Assembly (NCBI GenBank): GCA_024399135.1
Contig: JAKSHY010000002.1
Span: forward strand, 1 to 64,000
Reading direction: 5' to 3'
Length of the DNA stretch: 64,000 nucleotides
From: Lachnospiraceae bacterium
GTDB taxonomy: Bacteria > Bacillota > Clostridia > Lachnospirales > Lachnospiraceae
Shown: positions 17,185 through 26,826 of the stretch, piece by piece
Layout: each line of letters starts with the position of its first letter
How positions within the stretch are numbered: the first letter of the stretch is position 1
Position numbers and translations under genes: made by a program
Notes under the pieces: generated by a model
Databases searched by the model: none
What the model saw: the letters and a program-made list of their open reading frames with translations, nothing else
Told to the model about the DNA's origin: nothing

Positions 17185-18409
17185 GCATAATTACACTGGC
17201 CAGCGATCCTCGTTGGCCATTAGTATTTCTATGAGAATAATATCTGTCAGGATTACACATTGTACATCCGCCAACATATTCTACATTTGAATCCAAAATT
17301 CCAAGCTGAATAAGTCTCATTTTCACAACGCCTCTTAAATCAAGCATGAATTTACCATTATCCTTTTCCTCGTACAAAGATACAGCATTATATTTCCCTA
17401 TAAGATTAATTACTGCTTCTATTACTTCGCCACCAACCTCGAAACAACATCTGTCAATAGAAGGTCCAATAGCAGCCCTAATGCACTCTGGCTTCGCACC
17501 CAGTGAACACATCTTGTCAATTGCATTCTTTTCTATATCAGCAACAGTACTTCTCCAGCCACAGTGAACAGCACCTATTACACCATGTATACTATCTTCT
17601 AAAAGAACCGGAACGCAGTCAGCTGTGAATATTGCAAGTGGAAGATTCTTTTCATTAGTTACATATCCATCTGCTTCAATTAATTCACCTTTTCCATAAG
17701 CTATTCTGGCATCTTTCATAGTAGCAATATGAACATTATTTTCATGAACCTGTTTTCCACATACGAAAGCAGTTTCGAAAATATCAGAAGAATTCAAGAA
17801 TCTTCTCCAGTTTTCTGTAACTCTTTCCTTTATGTCGCCTCTGTTCATCCCAAGATTCAATGAAGCAAAAATACCTTCACTTACTCCACCTATTCTGGTT
17901 GAAAAGCCATGAGGCATTGTTATTTGGTCGGACTTTTCAACACATACCTTATCTGTATTATCAATAACCTCAACTAAAGTGTCATTTTCATATCTCACAG
18001 TCATTGAAAGATTCGTCTTGCCCTCAATCATTGGCTTTAGAAAATACTTATCTCCTTCCCAGGTTGGAAGATCCAGTACATCTTTTATTGGCACCCACTT
18101 TAAGGTTCCCTCTGGACAATCCTCAATGAGATTCCCCTTAAATTCAAGTCCCTCAAATAAATACATATCCTCATCCTCATAGGTATCTGATATGAATTTA
18201 ATCAATCCTATATATTTGTACCCAGTTAAAGTAAGGTTAGTTTCCTCGAAAACTTCTCGTACAAGGCACTCTTCGACTGTTTCTCCATCAAGAAATTTTC
18301 CACCAACACCAATCCATTTTTGTTCATTAAGATCATTAGCCTTCTTGTTTCTTAGAAGCATCAGATATTCATCATTTTTTCTTATATAACAAAGAGTTGT
18401 ATTAACCAT
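17177..18409 (-). CDS. NUDIX hydrolase fused to PgeF/YfiH-type domain
   Basis: A 410-residue fusion. Residues 1-150 are a NUDIX domain with a complete box (GGKFLDGETVEECLVREVFE, then ET), likely an 8-oxo-dGTP or other nucleoside diphosphate hydrolase. Residues about 160-410 are a PgeF/YfiH (multicopper polyphenol oxidoreductase-like) domain with metal-binding His/Cys residues in GKQVHENNVH, FTADCVPVLLED and GAVHCGWRST; this family acts on purine nucleosides or corrects peptidoglycan precursors. A housecleaning role is inferred. Its ATG overlaps the stop of the upstream alpha/beta hydrolase gene by 8 bp. Confidence 0.92.
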   Translation of the reverse strand: MVNTTLCYIRKNDEYLMLLRNKKANDLNEQKWIGVGGKFLDGETVEECLVREVFEETNLTLTGYKYIGLIKFISDTYEDEDMYLFEGLEFKGNLIEDCPEGTLKWVPIKDVLDLPTWEGDKYFLKPMIEGKTNLSMTVRYENDTLVEVIDNTDKVCVEKSDQITMPHGFSTRIGGVSEGIFASLNLGMNRGDIKERVTENWRRFLNSSDIFETAFVCGKQVHENNVHIATMKDARIAYGKGELIEADGYVTNEKNLPLAIFTADCVPVLLEDSIHGVIGAVHCGWRSTVADIEKNAIDKMCSLGAKPECIRAAIGPSIDRCCFEVGGEVIEAVINLIGKYNAVSLYEEKDNGKFMLDLRGVVKMRLIQLGILDSNVEYVGGCTMCNPDRYYSHRNTNGQRGSLASVIMLK

Positions 18410-19556
18410 ATATTCTTACACTTAATCCGTTTTCAAATTCTTCTAATGTTGCTACTAAATCTGCACTATTCAGGAATGAAAGTGCTTCACTGTCTGTTTT
18501 AACTCGTGGTTTAAAGAATTCGCCATCCTTTTCGTTTATGATGCTAATCGAACATTTATTACCTTCACAATCAATTCCCTCAAGCTCATACTCTGCTTTT
18601 AAATGTACCTCTTCACCTTCTTTTTGGTACTGTGTATCCTTCGCGCCATCCTTAATGGTCCCCATGAAATATTCGTTATCACAATATCCGCCAAAATACA
18701 CTTCCTGTTTCCAGTAGCCAGTTCTTTTTTCAAGTTGTTTTGAACCTTTTAAAAACACCTTTATATCAAGTACTTCCTTCTTACCTTGTAAGAAACACAA
18801 TACCGAAGTGAGCACACTTTCACCTACAGAAGGACTAAATCCATGATCAGCATTTCTGACAAGCTGAAGATGACTTTGACCTTTTTCATAATTCCTGTGA
18901 GCCTTAACTGAATAAGAATAATCTACAACGCTATCTTCTGTTCCATGAATGATAAGTACATTCTTCTTATATTTTCGGAGTTCAACATAAGGATCAAAAT
19001 CAAGAACTCTCTCATGAAACTGTTTTCCAATTACCATACCATTAGGACATTCCCAACTATCAGGAACATTTTCAATGTCATAAACTGCCCCACCAAGCAT
19101 TCCAAGTCTTGCGTGATCTGGAATGCAAATCGCAGGAAATACCATAACAAGACTCAATATATCTTCTGGTATGTATGAAGCCACTAATCCTGAGACGAAT
19201 CCTCCCTGACTATATCCCATAAGGATAATCTTTTTATTATCAACAAGATCCATTCCTTTAATGTAATTAACAACATCCACTAAATCTTCCCTTTCGGTAA
19301 AGATATTCATTTCTTCAGTTTCACCACTGCTTTTTGTTCTTTTAGGATCACTTCCTCCACAATAATCGAATGTTATTGCAACATAGCCGTGTTGTGCAAA
19401 AAAATGTCCTTCTTTTTCAAGATCCTGCATACTTCCGCCAAAGCCATGACTAATGATAATTGCAGCACTTTTAGTTGTATTATCCGAATAATACCTTTTT
19501 CCTGCTATTTTCTTATTTTCTTTTATTACCTCGAATTCATCACACAGAATAGACAT
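18402..19556 (-). CDS. Alpha/beta hydrolase with C-terminal extension
   Basis: A 384-residue protein. The first about 250 residues are an alpha/beta hydrolase: oxyanion region IIISHGFGGSM, nucleophile elbow MGYSQGGFVSG, acid in HGTEDSVVDYS and catalytic His in NADHGFSPS. The last about 120 residues form an extra, mostly beta domain (VYFGGYCDNEYFMGTIKDG and onward) that I do not recognise. No signal peptide. It is probably an esterase or acyl hydrolase; the substrate is unknown. Coupled to the NUDIX-PgeF gene by an 8-bp overlap. Confidence 0.88.
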   Translation of the reverse strand: MSILCDEFEVIKENKKIAGKRYYSDNTTKSAAIIISHGFGGSMQDLEKEGHFFAQHGYVAITFDYCGGSDPKRTKSSGETEEMNIFTEREDLVDVVNYIKGMDLVDNKKIILMGYSQGGFVSGLVASYIPEDILSLVMVFPAICIPDHARLGMLGGAVYDIENVPDSWECPNGMVIGKQFHERVLDFDPYVELRKYKKNVLIIHGTEDSVVDYSYSVKAHRNYEKGQSHLQLVRNADHGFSPSVGESVLTSVLCFLQGKKEVLDIKVFLKGSKQLEKRTGYWKQEVYFGGYCDNEYFMGTIKDGAKDTQYQKEGEEVHLKAEYELEGIDCEGNKCSISIINEKDGEFFKPRVKTDSEALSFLNSADLVATLEEFENGLSVRIYG

Positions 19557-19599
19557 TTTTAGTTCTTATTCCTTTCACTATAATTTCATCTTTATTTAG

Positions 19600-19633
19600 A
19601 AAAAAAGAGCCTACAGGAAACCTGTAAGCTCTT
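19600..19633 (-). terminator. Terminator after the small membrane protein gene
   Basis: Stem AAGAGC-n-TACAGG (19605-19617) pairs with CCTGTA-n-GCTCTT (19621-19633) around an AAA loop. On the minus strand it is followed by seven Ts. Confidence 0.85.
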
Positions 19634-19650
19634 AAAAATCATATTAAAAT

Positions 19651-19989
19651 TTATGAAGCTGATGATGCAGCTGCTGCAATTCTCTTCTTCTCTGCTGCTA
19701 CTGAAACGAAACCAGCAATTGATAATAACAACAATACAACACAAGCTGCTAAAAGTACCCAGAAGAAAAATCCCATTCCTGGATAAACACCCTTCATCAG
19801 GTTAGCAAAGTCACTCTTCTTATTGCAAAGATACTTAACTGCTGCCTGAAAAGTCTTAGCCTTAGACTTAGGATCATTCATTGTTACTAAAACTCTACGA
19901 AGAAAATCAATCCATGGAACTACGATAGGCATAACAATCGCCAATACAAAATAAGTAATTGTAGTTCTCTTCTCTCCTGCTAAATACAT
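19651..19989 (-). CDS. Small two-helix membrane protein of unknown function
   Basis: A 112-residue protein with two hydrophobic segments: about residues 10-30 (TYFVLAIVMPIVVPWIDFL) and 72-96 (FFFWVLLAACVVLLLLSIAGF). A basic, presumably cytosolic or loop stretch lies between them (NDPKSKAKTFQAAVKYLCNKK). GGGAGG precedes the ATG, and a strong terminator follows, so it is a real single-gene unit. I do not recognise the family. Confidence 0.75.
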   Translation of the reverse strand: MYLAGEKRTTITYFVLAIVMPIVVPWIDFLRRVLVTMNDPKSKAKTFQAAVKYLCNKKSDFANLMKGVYPGMGFFFWVLLAACVVLLLLSIAGFVSVAAEKKRIAAAASSAS

Positions 19990-20099
19990 TATTTTTACCT
20001 CCCAAAGTAAAGTTTATCCTCGTAGAATATAATATCATTAATAGGTAGAATGAGTCAACCTAATTTATGCCACTTTTGAGAGTTTAATGCGTATATATT

Positions 20100-21842
20100 T
20101 TACCACTTCGACATGTTTTCTATAGATACTTCAAGGTCTTTAATTTCTTCATCTGTTGCCTTATCTGGCTTCAATTTCATAATCTGTCTTTGGAACAGCA
20201 TAACATCAGATTTCAGATTTTTATACTCGGCCTTAGGCATTACTTTTTTCTGAGTATTCAAAATTCCCTGAGTTCTTACCAGTTCTTCTTTAGCTCTTCC
20301 TAGTACCTCTAATGCCTTCCTCTTTTGATTGTCAGAAGATGCATACATAGCTGCATCCTTTATTGCCTGCTCTATAGCTTCATCTGACATCTTCTGATTA
20401 TCCGTTATGGTTATAGACTGTTCCTTTTTAGTATCAAGATCCTTAGCTGAAACCTTAAGGATTCCGTTAGCATCTATATCGAATGTCACTTCAATCTGCG
20501 GAACTCCGGCTGGTGCCGCTTTTATTCCACCTAGCTTAAACTTACCTATGGTCTTATTATCTCTTGCCATAGGACGCTCTCCCTGAAGAACATGAATTTC
20601 AACACTTCTTTGGTAAGGTGCTGCTGTTGAAAACACCTGCGAATAATGAACTGGAAGTGTAGTATTTCGTTCAACAAGTCTTGTTGCTACACCGCCAACA
20701 GTTTCTATAGATAATGACAGTGGTGTCACATCCAGCAATAATATATTATTACCTCCACCATATATTTCAAGATTGCCACCAGAAAGCGACTCTCCCTGGA
20801 TAGCAGCTCCAGAAGCTACACATTCATCGGGATTAATATTCTTGGAAGGAATTTTACCTGTAAGCGCCCTAACCTTGTCCTGAACCGCAGGAATTCTTGT
20901 TGATCCTCCAACCAAAAGTACTCTTCCAAGCTCTGATGCTGCAATTCCAGCGTCATTAAGCGCATTACGAACAGGTATCTCTGTCTTTTCTATTAAATCC
21001 TTAACCAGCTCGTTAAACTTTCCTCTGGTCAGTGTATATTCAAAGTTAATTGGATTTTTCTTACCTGTACTTAAATATGGAAGGTTAATATATGAAGTCT
21101 CTACACTGGATAATTCCTTTTTAGCCTGCTCTGCCGCTTCCTTTAGTCGCTGCATGCTGGCTACATCTTTTCGAACATCCACACCATGTTCATTTTTTAT
21201 TACTTCTAAAAGATGGTTTACTATTCTTTCATCAAAATCATCCCCACCTAAATGGTTATCACCGTTAGTTGCCAAAACCTCTATTACATCATCACCAATT
21301 TCAATAATAGATACATCAAAGGTTCCGCCACCAAGGTCATATACCATAATCTTCTGGGCTGCTCCATTATCAAGTCCGTATGCTAATGCAGCCGATGTAG
21401 GTTCATTAATGATTCTTTTAACATTAAGACCTGCAATTCTACCCGCGTCCTTAGTTGCCTGTCTTTGAATATCATTAAAGTAGGCCGGAACAGTTATTAC
21501 TGCATCTTCTACCTTTTCACCTAAATAGCTTTCAGCCTCTTCTTTCATTTTCCTTAAAATCATGGCTGAAATTTCCTGTGGAGAATATGATTTTCCGTCT
21601 ATATTTTTAGTCCAGTCAGTACCCATATGACGCTTAACTGATGTAATGGTTCTGTCTGAATTAATAGCTGCCTGTCTCTGGGCCAAGGCTCCAACAAGTC
21701 TTTCACCATCCTTAGTAAAAGCAACTACAGATGGAGTTGTACGCATTCCCTGCTCATTAGCAATTATTACTGGTTTTCCACCCTCTACTACTGAAACACA
21801 GCTGTTAGTTGTACCTAAATCTATTCCTATTGTTTTTCCCAT
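20100..21842 (-). CDS. Short Hsp70 (DnaK-type) chaperone paralogue
   Basis: A 580-residue Hsp70. ATPase motifs are intact: [35 protein letters not shown] region, [12 protein letters not shown] and VGGSTRIP. The beta substrate-binding domain is present ([17 protein letters not shown]), but the helical lid is short and the protein ends [13 protein letters not shown], lacking the long tail with an EEVD-like end of housekeeping DnaK (about 610-640 residues). It sits in an operon with a membrane-anchored J protein and a zinc-ribbon membrane protein, not with hrcA-grpE-dnaJ, so I read it as an accessory Hsp70. Confidence 0.9.
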   Translation of the reverse strand: MGKTIGIDLGTTNSCVSVVEGGKPVIIANEQGMRTTPSVVAFTKDGERLVGALAQRQAAINSDRTITSVKRHMGTDWTKNIDGKSYSPQEISAMILRKMKEEAESYLGEKVEDAVITVPAYFNDIQRQATKDAGRIAGLNVKRIINEPTSAALAYGLDNGAAQKIMVYDLGGGTFDVSIIEIGDDVIEVLATNGDNHLGGDDFDERIVNHLLEVIKNEHGVDVRKDVASMQRLKEAAEQAKKELSSVETSYINLPYLSTGKKNPINFEYTLTRGKFNELVKDLIEKTEIPVRNALNDAGIAASELGRVLLVGGSTRIPAVQDKVRALTGKIPSKNINPDECVASGAAIQGESLSGGNLEIYGGGNNILLLDVTPLSLSIETVGGVATRLVERNTTLPVHYSQVFSTAAPYQRSVEIHVLQGERPMARDNKTIGKFKLGGIKAAPAGVPQIEVTFDIDANGILKVSAKDLDTKKEQSITITDNQKMSDEAIEQAIKDAAMYASSDNQKRKALEVLGRAKEELVRTQGILNTQKKVMPKAEYKNLKSDVMLFQRQIMKLKPDKATDEEIKDLEVSIENMSKW

Positions 21843-21910
21843 ATTATCACCTGATCTTTGTATCTTTTTCCATGCTTCAACTTTTAAAACTATGTTCGCA
21901 ATCTATATCT

Positions 21911-22741
21911 TTATAAAAATCCGAAAAACAGAAGTCTTAGTATGCTCATTATGAACTGGAAAATGAAAAAGCCAACTAAAAACTTACCAAACAATCCAAA
22001 CATACCAAATGGACTTGTATAGCTTGTAGTATATCCACTATACTGACTCCTGTTCGCCCCCTGATACTGTCTATAGAGCTGCTGATATACTCTGTTATTT
22101 GGGTCCAGGCGCATTGCTCTTTGAATCATATCAGTTGCTCTTTCATAATCACGTATTCCATAATATGCAATGGCTGAAACATAATGCCATCTGGCATTTC
22201 GATAAAGACTCGTCATTCTTGAAAGAACTAAAAGAGCTTCATCATAATTTCCCTGATTAACTAACGATATTGCTTTAACAAGCTCATTAGTATCCCCATT
22301 TTCTGGTTTAGGCTTAGTATCGAAGCCTCTCGTATCATAGAACCCAAAAAGATCTTCAAAATCGAATCCCCAGTAACTCGTCGACCATCCACCGGGGCCT
22401 GACTGATTATTTCCATAACCCTGCTGCCTGTAAGTCTGTTGGTTATAGCCCTGCTGCCCATAACCATTTTGGCCATATCCATTCTGTGTATAACCTGTTC
22501 TTCCAAATGGATCATATCCACCCTGAGAGTATCCTTGTCTTGCTCTTTCACGGGCATACTTTTCAGGATTAGTCAGCATATCGTATGCTTCGTTCACCTC
22601 ATTCATTTTCTTCGCAGCAACTGGATCATCTGGATGTAAATCGGGATGATATTTCTTAGCCAGTGTTCTATATGCCTTTTTTATCTCTTCTTTAGTTGCA
22701 TCCTTCGAAACTCCAAGGATTGCATAAGGATCATTAACCAT
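21911..22741 (-). CDS. Membrane-anchored J-domain protein with Gln/Gly/Tyr-rich linker
   Basis: A 276-residue protein. The J domain (residues 1-66) has the HPD motif in [11 protein letters not shown]. Residues about 70-115 are a low-complexity Gln/Gly/Asn/Tyr tract ([20 protein letters not shown] and onward). Residues about 155-235 contain TPR-like helices ([12 protein letters not shown] and [17 protein letters not shown]). The C-terminus is hydrophobic ([20 protein letters not shown]), a tail anchor. There are no DnaJ zinc fingers or substrate barrels. It should recruit the Hsp70 encoded just downstream to the membrane. Confidence 0.9.
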   Translation of the reverse strand: MVNDPYAILGVSKDATKEEIKKAYRTLAKKYHPDLHPDDPVAAKKMNEVNEAYDMLTNPEKYARERARQGYSQGGYDPFGRTGYTQNGYGQNGYGQQGYNQQTYRQQGYGNNQSGPGGWSTSYWGFDFEDLFGFYDTRGFDTKPKPENGDTNELVKAISLVNQGNYDEALLVLSRMTSLYRNARWHYVSAIAYYGIRDYERATDMIQRAMRLDPNNRVYQQLYRQYQGANRSQYSGYTTSYTSPFGMFGLFGKFLVGFFIFQFIMSILRLLFFGFL

Positions 22742-22744
22742 TTC

Positions 22745-23179
22745 TTAGGTCCTCTTAATGAATTCGTTGTAGCATTTCGTGCAGCGAACCGCTATTTTTT
22801 TGCCCTTAGGTGGCATTCTCAATCTTACATAAGTTTTACAGTTAGGGCATTTATAATAAACATGAGTTTTTCTTTCCCTAAACATATTATTGTACAGGTT
22901 CTTCTTTTTTCTTATTGGCTTAACCAGTTCATTATATCTGGCATTCTCTCTTTGCCTTTTGTATATATTCCTTGAAAACATTCGAAACATCGACCAAAGA
23001 GCCATCATAAAGCCTATAGGAGAAAGATACGCCAATGGATACCACAGCCTGCTAAACAAAGATATTAACACAAGTACCAATCCGGTTCTTGATAATATTC
23101 TGTTTAGTTCGTCATCACCATACCTTCCCTGCATGAAATACTGCATTCTGTATGCAAAATTCTGAAAAAAATTCCTCAT
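22745..23179 (-). CDS. Zinc-ribbon membrane protein upstream of the J protein
   Basis: A 144-residue protein: an N-terminal amphipathic region (FMQGRYGDDELNR), two hydrophobic helices (about 32-70), a basic stretch, and a C-terminal zinc ribbon with CPNC and CTKC pairs. It is three bases from the J-protein start codon and so is the first gene of the zinc-ribbon/J/Hsp70 operon. AGAGG precedes the ATG. Similar small proteins are frequent in Lachnospiraceae beside J-protein genes; the function is unknown, possibly an adaptor. Confidence 0.8.
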   Translation of the reverse strand: MRNFFQNFAYRMQYFMQGRYGDDELNRILSRTGLVLVLISLFSRLWYPLAYLSPIGFMMALWSMFRMFSRNIYKRQRENARYNELVKPIRKKKNLYNNMFRERKTHVYYKCPNCKTYVRLRMPPKGKKIAVRCTKCYNEFIKRT

Positions 23180-23329
23180 ATAAAACCTCTTTGATATACT
23201 AGTGACTATATCTTTGTCCTAGTAAAATGTGATATTAAAATATGATGTAATTATCCATTAAAGTGTTATAGAATACAATAAAACAAATATATAATAATTC
23301 TGAAATATTTATAAACTTAGGAGGCTTAT

Positions 23330-24589
23330 ATGGACTTAACTAAATCACCTATGGGATGGAACAGCTGGGATTGCTATGGAGCAACAGTTACAGAAGAAAT
23401 CGTAAGAAATAATGCAAAATATATGGCAGACAATTTATTAAAATGCGGATATGAATATATCGTTATCGATATCCAGTGGAGCGAACCTACTGCTGACTCC
23501 CATGAATATCACCATTTCACAGAGCTTTGCATGGATGAATACTCAAGATTGATTCCAGCCGAAAACAAGTTTCCATCATCTGCCGGTGGAAAAGGTTTCA
23601 AGCCTCTTGCTGATTATATTCATTCTCTTGGCCTTAAGTTCGGAATCCACATCATGAGAGGAATTCCACGTCAGGCAGTTCATAGAAACACATTAATAAA
23701 GGGTACCAATAAAACTGCAAGAGAAATAGCCAAAACATCCAGCATCTGCGCATGGAACACTGATATGTACGGTGTTGACCCTAATAAAGAGGGTGCAAAA
23801 GAATACTATGAGAGCATATTCGAATTATATGCTTCATGGGGCGTGGATTTCATTAAATGTGATGATATCGCAAGAGAATTACCTCACGAAGAAGAAGAGC
23901 TTATTATGCTAAGTCGTGCACTTAAGAATTGTGGACGAGATATGATTCTTAGTATTTCACCTGGACCTGCTATTTTGGAAAAATCCGAGTTATATAAAGA
24001 CGTTTCCAATATGTGGAGAATCACAGATGACTTCTGGGATGAATGGCCACTTCTATATAGCATGTTCGAACGTGCTGAGAAATGGTGCACCCATACAGGA
24101 TATGGTAACTGGCCTGATGCTGATATGTTACCTGTTGGACCAATTCGTCAGGACTATGGTGAAGAAAACTATACTAAATTCACTAAAGACGAGCAAATAA
24201 CCATGATGAGCCTGTGGTCAGTATTTAGAGCACCTCTCATTATCGGTGGAGAAATGACCAGATTCGATGACTTCACACTAAAGCTACTAACCAATGAAGG
24301 CATAATTAAAATGCACAATGAAATTCGCCACTCTCATCAGGTATGCAAAAAAGAGATTAACGGCATTGAGCATATCATATGGACTGGAGTTCACAAAGAT
24401 AAGGGACAGTATGTCGTAATATTCAATACTGGCGAAAAAGACAGTAAAATCGAAGTTCCACTTATATCTTTGGAAATCGAAAATAGCGTTAGCGGAACTG
24501 AGCTTTGGAGCAACCAAAAAGTAAGCTTTGATACCAACATCTTAGCCAGTGTTAAATCGCATGGTGCAGTAGCTTACTATTTTGAGTAA
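23330..24589 (+). CDS. GH27-family alpha-galactosidase
   Basis: A 419-residue glycoside hydrolase family 27 protein. Signatures: SPMGWNSWDCYG near the start, YEYIVIDIQW, FGIHIMRGIPRQ, then WGVDFIKCDDIARE with the nucleophile Asp, and WRITDDFWDEWPLL carrying the proposed acid/base Asp. The C-terminal beta domain follows (about 330-419). There is no signal peptide, so it acts in the cytosol, probably on short alpha-galactosides taken up from plant material. A strong site (AGGAGG) precedes the ATG. No transporter gene is adjacent. It is alone on the plus strand between minus-strand operons. Confidence 0.93.
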   Translation: MDLTKSPMGWNSWDCYGATVTEEIVRNNAKYMADNLLKCGYEYIVIDIQWSEPTADSHEYHHFTELCMDEYSRLIPAENKFPSSAGGKGFKPLADYIHSLGLKFGIHIMRGIPRQAVHRNTLIKGTNKTAREIAKTSSICAWNTDMYGVDPNKEGAKEYYESIFELYASWGVDFIKCDDIARELPHEEEELIMLSRALKNCGRDMILSISPGPAILEKSELYKDVSNMWRITDDFWDEWPLLYSMFERAEKWCTHTGYGNWPDADMLPVGPIRQDYGEENYTKFTKDEQITMMSLWSVFRAPLIIGGEMTRFDDFTLKLLTNEGIIKMHNEIRHSHQVCKKEINGIEHIIWTGVHKDKGQYVVIFNTGEKDSKIEVPLISLEIENSVSGTELWSNQKVSFDTNILASVKSHGAVAYYFE

Positions 24590-24601
24590 TTCATAAAGAG
24601 T

Positions 24602-25894
24602 TTAGGCCTTACTGCGCACTCTTCCAATAAATGGCTCATATTTTTTTCTAAGAAAGCGAACCATTTTATTAAAATTATTATCATTTATGATTACATCATA
24701 TCTACCATCAATGGTACCAAAGGTAAATGTTTGCTTTATTTCATATGTTTCTTTCAAATAAGCAAGCATTTTTTCCTTTGATGAATTTTTATTGTATATT
24801 TTTATATATGAATATCCATCATGATCTTCCGATGGATATTTGAGTATTTTGAAACGAGAATAATATCCCTTTCTTTTTAGCTGTTCATCAAATTGTTCTA
24901 TTTTTTCAGTTATATCAAGAATCATAAAATATACAACATTTTCGTCTCCTGGAAACTCTCTTTTTATATAGTTTCTGTATGGAGATGTACGAAGTTCGTT
25001 AATTAGATTATTATTCACTGTATCCTGCATATCTTCATAATAAATAAGCAATGTATCGTCAATAATTACATTAATATGTGGATGCAGGTCATATTCATGT
25101 ATGAATCCAATTAATTCTGTGGCAGATTCTCCAGATATTACATATTCTTTAATATATTCACTTTTTTTGACATCATATATAGCGGCGCCATCCATAACTA
25201 TCACAGGATATTTAAAATGAATATCTGATAATGGTTCTAATAAGGACGCCGGAGTCCTCATGGTAGATATTGTGAATTTAAGCCCATCATCAATCATTCT
25301 ATTTAATTCGACCTTCGAGAATGCACTTATTTTATTATCTTTATTTACAAGAATTCCATCGACACCTGAAACGAACAGTGTATCTTTGTCAGGATTAATG
25401 CATATTCTGACGCTATTGACGCATATGCCAATAAGAATTCCAATCATTGTATCCATAAATCTGTTCCAAACAAAAAAAAACGGATTCGCATCTCCTATAT
25501 GATTCACAACAATACTTAAAAATACTACACATGAAAAATATGACGCTTGTTTTTTGTTAATTAATACGGTGGTATAAATAACCAAAACAATACCAACAAA
25601 TATACACAATGTTTCCAGTAATATTTCCTGATTAATCGCATTTTTCTCTGGATAAACTAAAATATACAAAAGTCCGTATATCGCCCCAACAATGGTACCT
25701 ATAGTTCTTTGAATCGCATTTGATATAGTATTGTTACGATACATCTGAACACACCAAAGTGCAGCCAGCATAGAATAAAAAACCATACCGTCTGCACCTC
25801 TTAACATATTTACCACAACACATAGCGAAACCGCCGTTGCCGATTTAATTATCCGCATTCCAATTCCAGGAATTTTCAAGCTCCATTTGTTCAC
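24602..25894 (-). CDS. FUSC-type membrane protein fused to an inactive HAD-like domain
   Basis: A 430-residue protein. Residues about 10-175 hold about six membrane helices of the FUSC/aromatic-acid-exporter type (ADGMVFYSMLAALWCVQMYR, then IQRTIGTIVGAIYGLL). Residues about 180-420 resemble a Cof-type HAD phosphatase, but the nucleophile motif reads FVSGVDGILV where active enzymes have DxDGT: the first Asp is Gly and the Thr is Ile. The later parts (STMRTP, VIVMDGAAIYD) remain recognisable. I infer a sensory or structural pseudo-phosphatase on a transporter. It starts at a GTG five bases after the previous gene and is last in its operon. Confidence 0.85.
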   Translation of the reverse strand: MNKWSLKIPGIGMRIIKSATAVSLCVVVNMLRGADGMVFYSMLAALWCVQMYRNNTISNAIQRTIGTIVGAIYGLLYILVYPEKNAINQEILLETLCIFVGIVLVIYTTVLINKKQASYFSCVVFLSIVVNHIGDANPFFFVWNRFMDTMIGILIGICVNSVRICINPDKDTLFVSGVDGILVNKDNKISAFSKVELNRMIDDGLKFTISTMRTPASLLEPLSDIHFKYPVIVMDGAAIYDVKKSEYIKEYVISGESATELIGFIHEYDLHPHINVIIDDTLLIYYEDMQDTVNNNLINELRTSPYRNYIKREFPGDENVVYFMILDITEKIEQFDEQLKRKGYYSRFKILKYPSEDHDGYSYIKIYNKNSSKEKMLAYLKETYEIKQTFTFGTIDGRYDVIINDNNFNKMVRFLRKKYEPFIGRVRSKA

Positions 25895-25899
25895 GTTCG

Positions 25900-26826
25900 C
25901 TAATCTCCAAGTATTTTTATTACAGCTGTGTTAGCATATGTAAGTGGTTCATTATGGATAAAGAATATAATGCCTTCTATTGGAGCGTATAATGTTTCCA
26001 ATATGTCACCATCATAAGGATTAATAATATTAGCAAGTGGCGTACCCGCATCAACTCTGTCACCTGCTTTAACTAAAGGCTCATAAAAGCCAGACTTGGC
26101 TGTTCTAACAGAGATAAGGTCAGTATCATCTATAGTTCTTATCCTTTTTTCTCCGATGGCACTATATTTAATTATGTCATTGTTAGCCAGAAAGTTCATA
26201 ACAGACATAACTGCCTGACCTGCACCTGTTTTACTAATTCTGGAGGTTGTATTCGTATACAAAGAAAATGCCTTAGTATCCCAGACCTGCCAGTTATAAT
26301 TTAATGTAGCAGTATCATAAGGTCTCACCGTTCTTTCTACTATAAATTTCATTCCAAATTTCTTCGCATCTTCTGTTGTTGTGTACCCTTCCTTCATGTA
26401 TCTAACATGAGGAACAAAATCTCCTGGCATATAAAAGGATGTGAACTGAATTCCATACTCATAGTCTTTTATTTCGCGAAATACTCCATCAGCAATTCTT
26501 TGAGTAGTTTCACCCAGATCATATCCTGGAAACATTCTATTAATATCAGTATTATCAGTCGACCAGAATCTCTTTTGAATATTCATGGAATAAGGGTTGA
26601 TTGAAGGAATGATGAGTATTTTATGTCCTGACTTTATTCTCCCTTCCTCTTCAAGCTGCTTCATCTTTTTAACAAGCTGCGAACAACAATATGTTTGTTG
26701 AACTTCATTTCCTCGTGAATTACCTATAATACAGACAGACTTTTCACCTTCACCGAATTCATAACCTGTAATCCTGAAGTCATCTCTGTACATTCCCTTT
26801 ATTTCATATATGATTTTCTTATTCAT
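25900..26826 (-). CDS. M14/aspartoacylase-family paralogue lacking zinc ligands
   Basis: A 308-residue paralogue of its upstream neighbour, with the same plan of succinylglutamate desuccinylase/aspartoacylase proteins and the same C-terminal beta domain (FYEPLVKAGDRVDAGTPLANI). The first zinc motif, GxHGxE in active members, reads GNSRGNE, so the His is Arg. The D-x-H-A-S motif is replaced by IQFTSFY. Catalysis as a zinc amidohydrolase is therefore unlikely. It may bind substrate or modulate the intact paralogue; the two genes overlap by 8 bp. The central NRMFPG element is kept. Confidence 0.85.
   Translation of the reverse strand: MNKKIIYEIKGMYRDDFRITGYEFGEGEKSVCIIGNSRGNEVQQTYCCSQLVKKMKQLEEEGRIKSGHKILIIPSINPYSMNIQKRFWSTDNTDINRMFPGYDLGETTQRIADGVFREIKDYEYGIQFTSFYMPGDFVPHVRYMKEGYTTTEDAKKFGMKFIVERTVRPYDTATLNYNWQVWDTKAFSLYTNTTSRISKTGAGQAVMSVMNFLANNDIIKYSAIGEKRIRTIDDTDLISVRTAKSGFYEPLVKAGDRVDAGTPLANIINPYDGDILETLYAPIEGIIFFIHNEPLTYANTAVIKILGD

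Noticed and set aside
20100..21842. Main housekeeping dnaK
   Set aside because: The short lid, missing C-terminal tail and absence of hrcA/grpE/dnaJ neighbours fit an accessory Hsp70 better.
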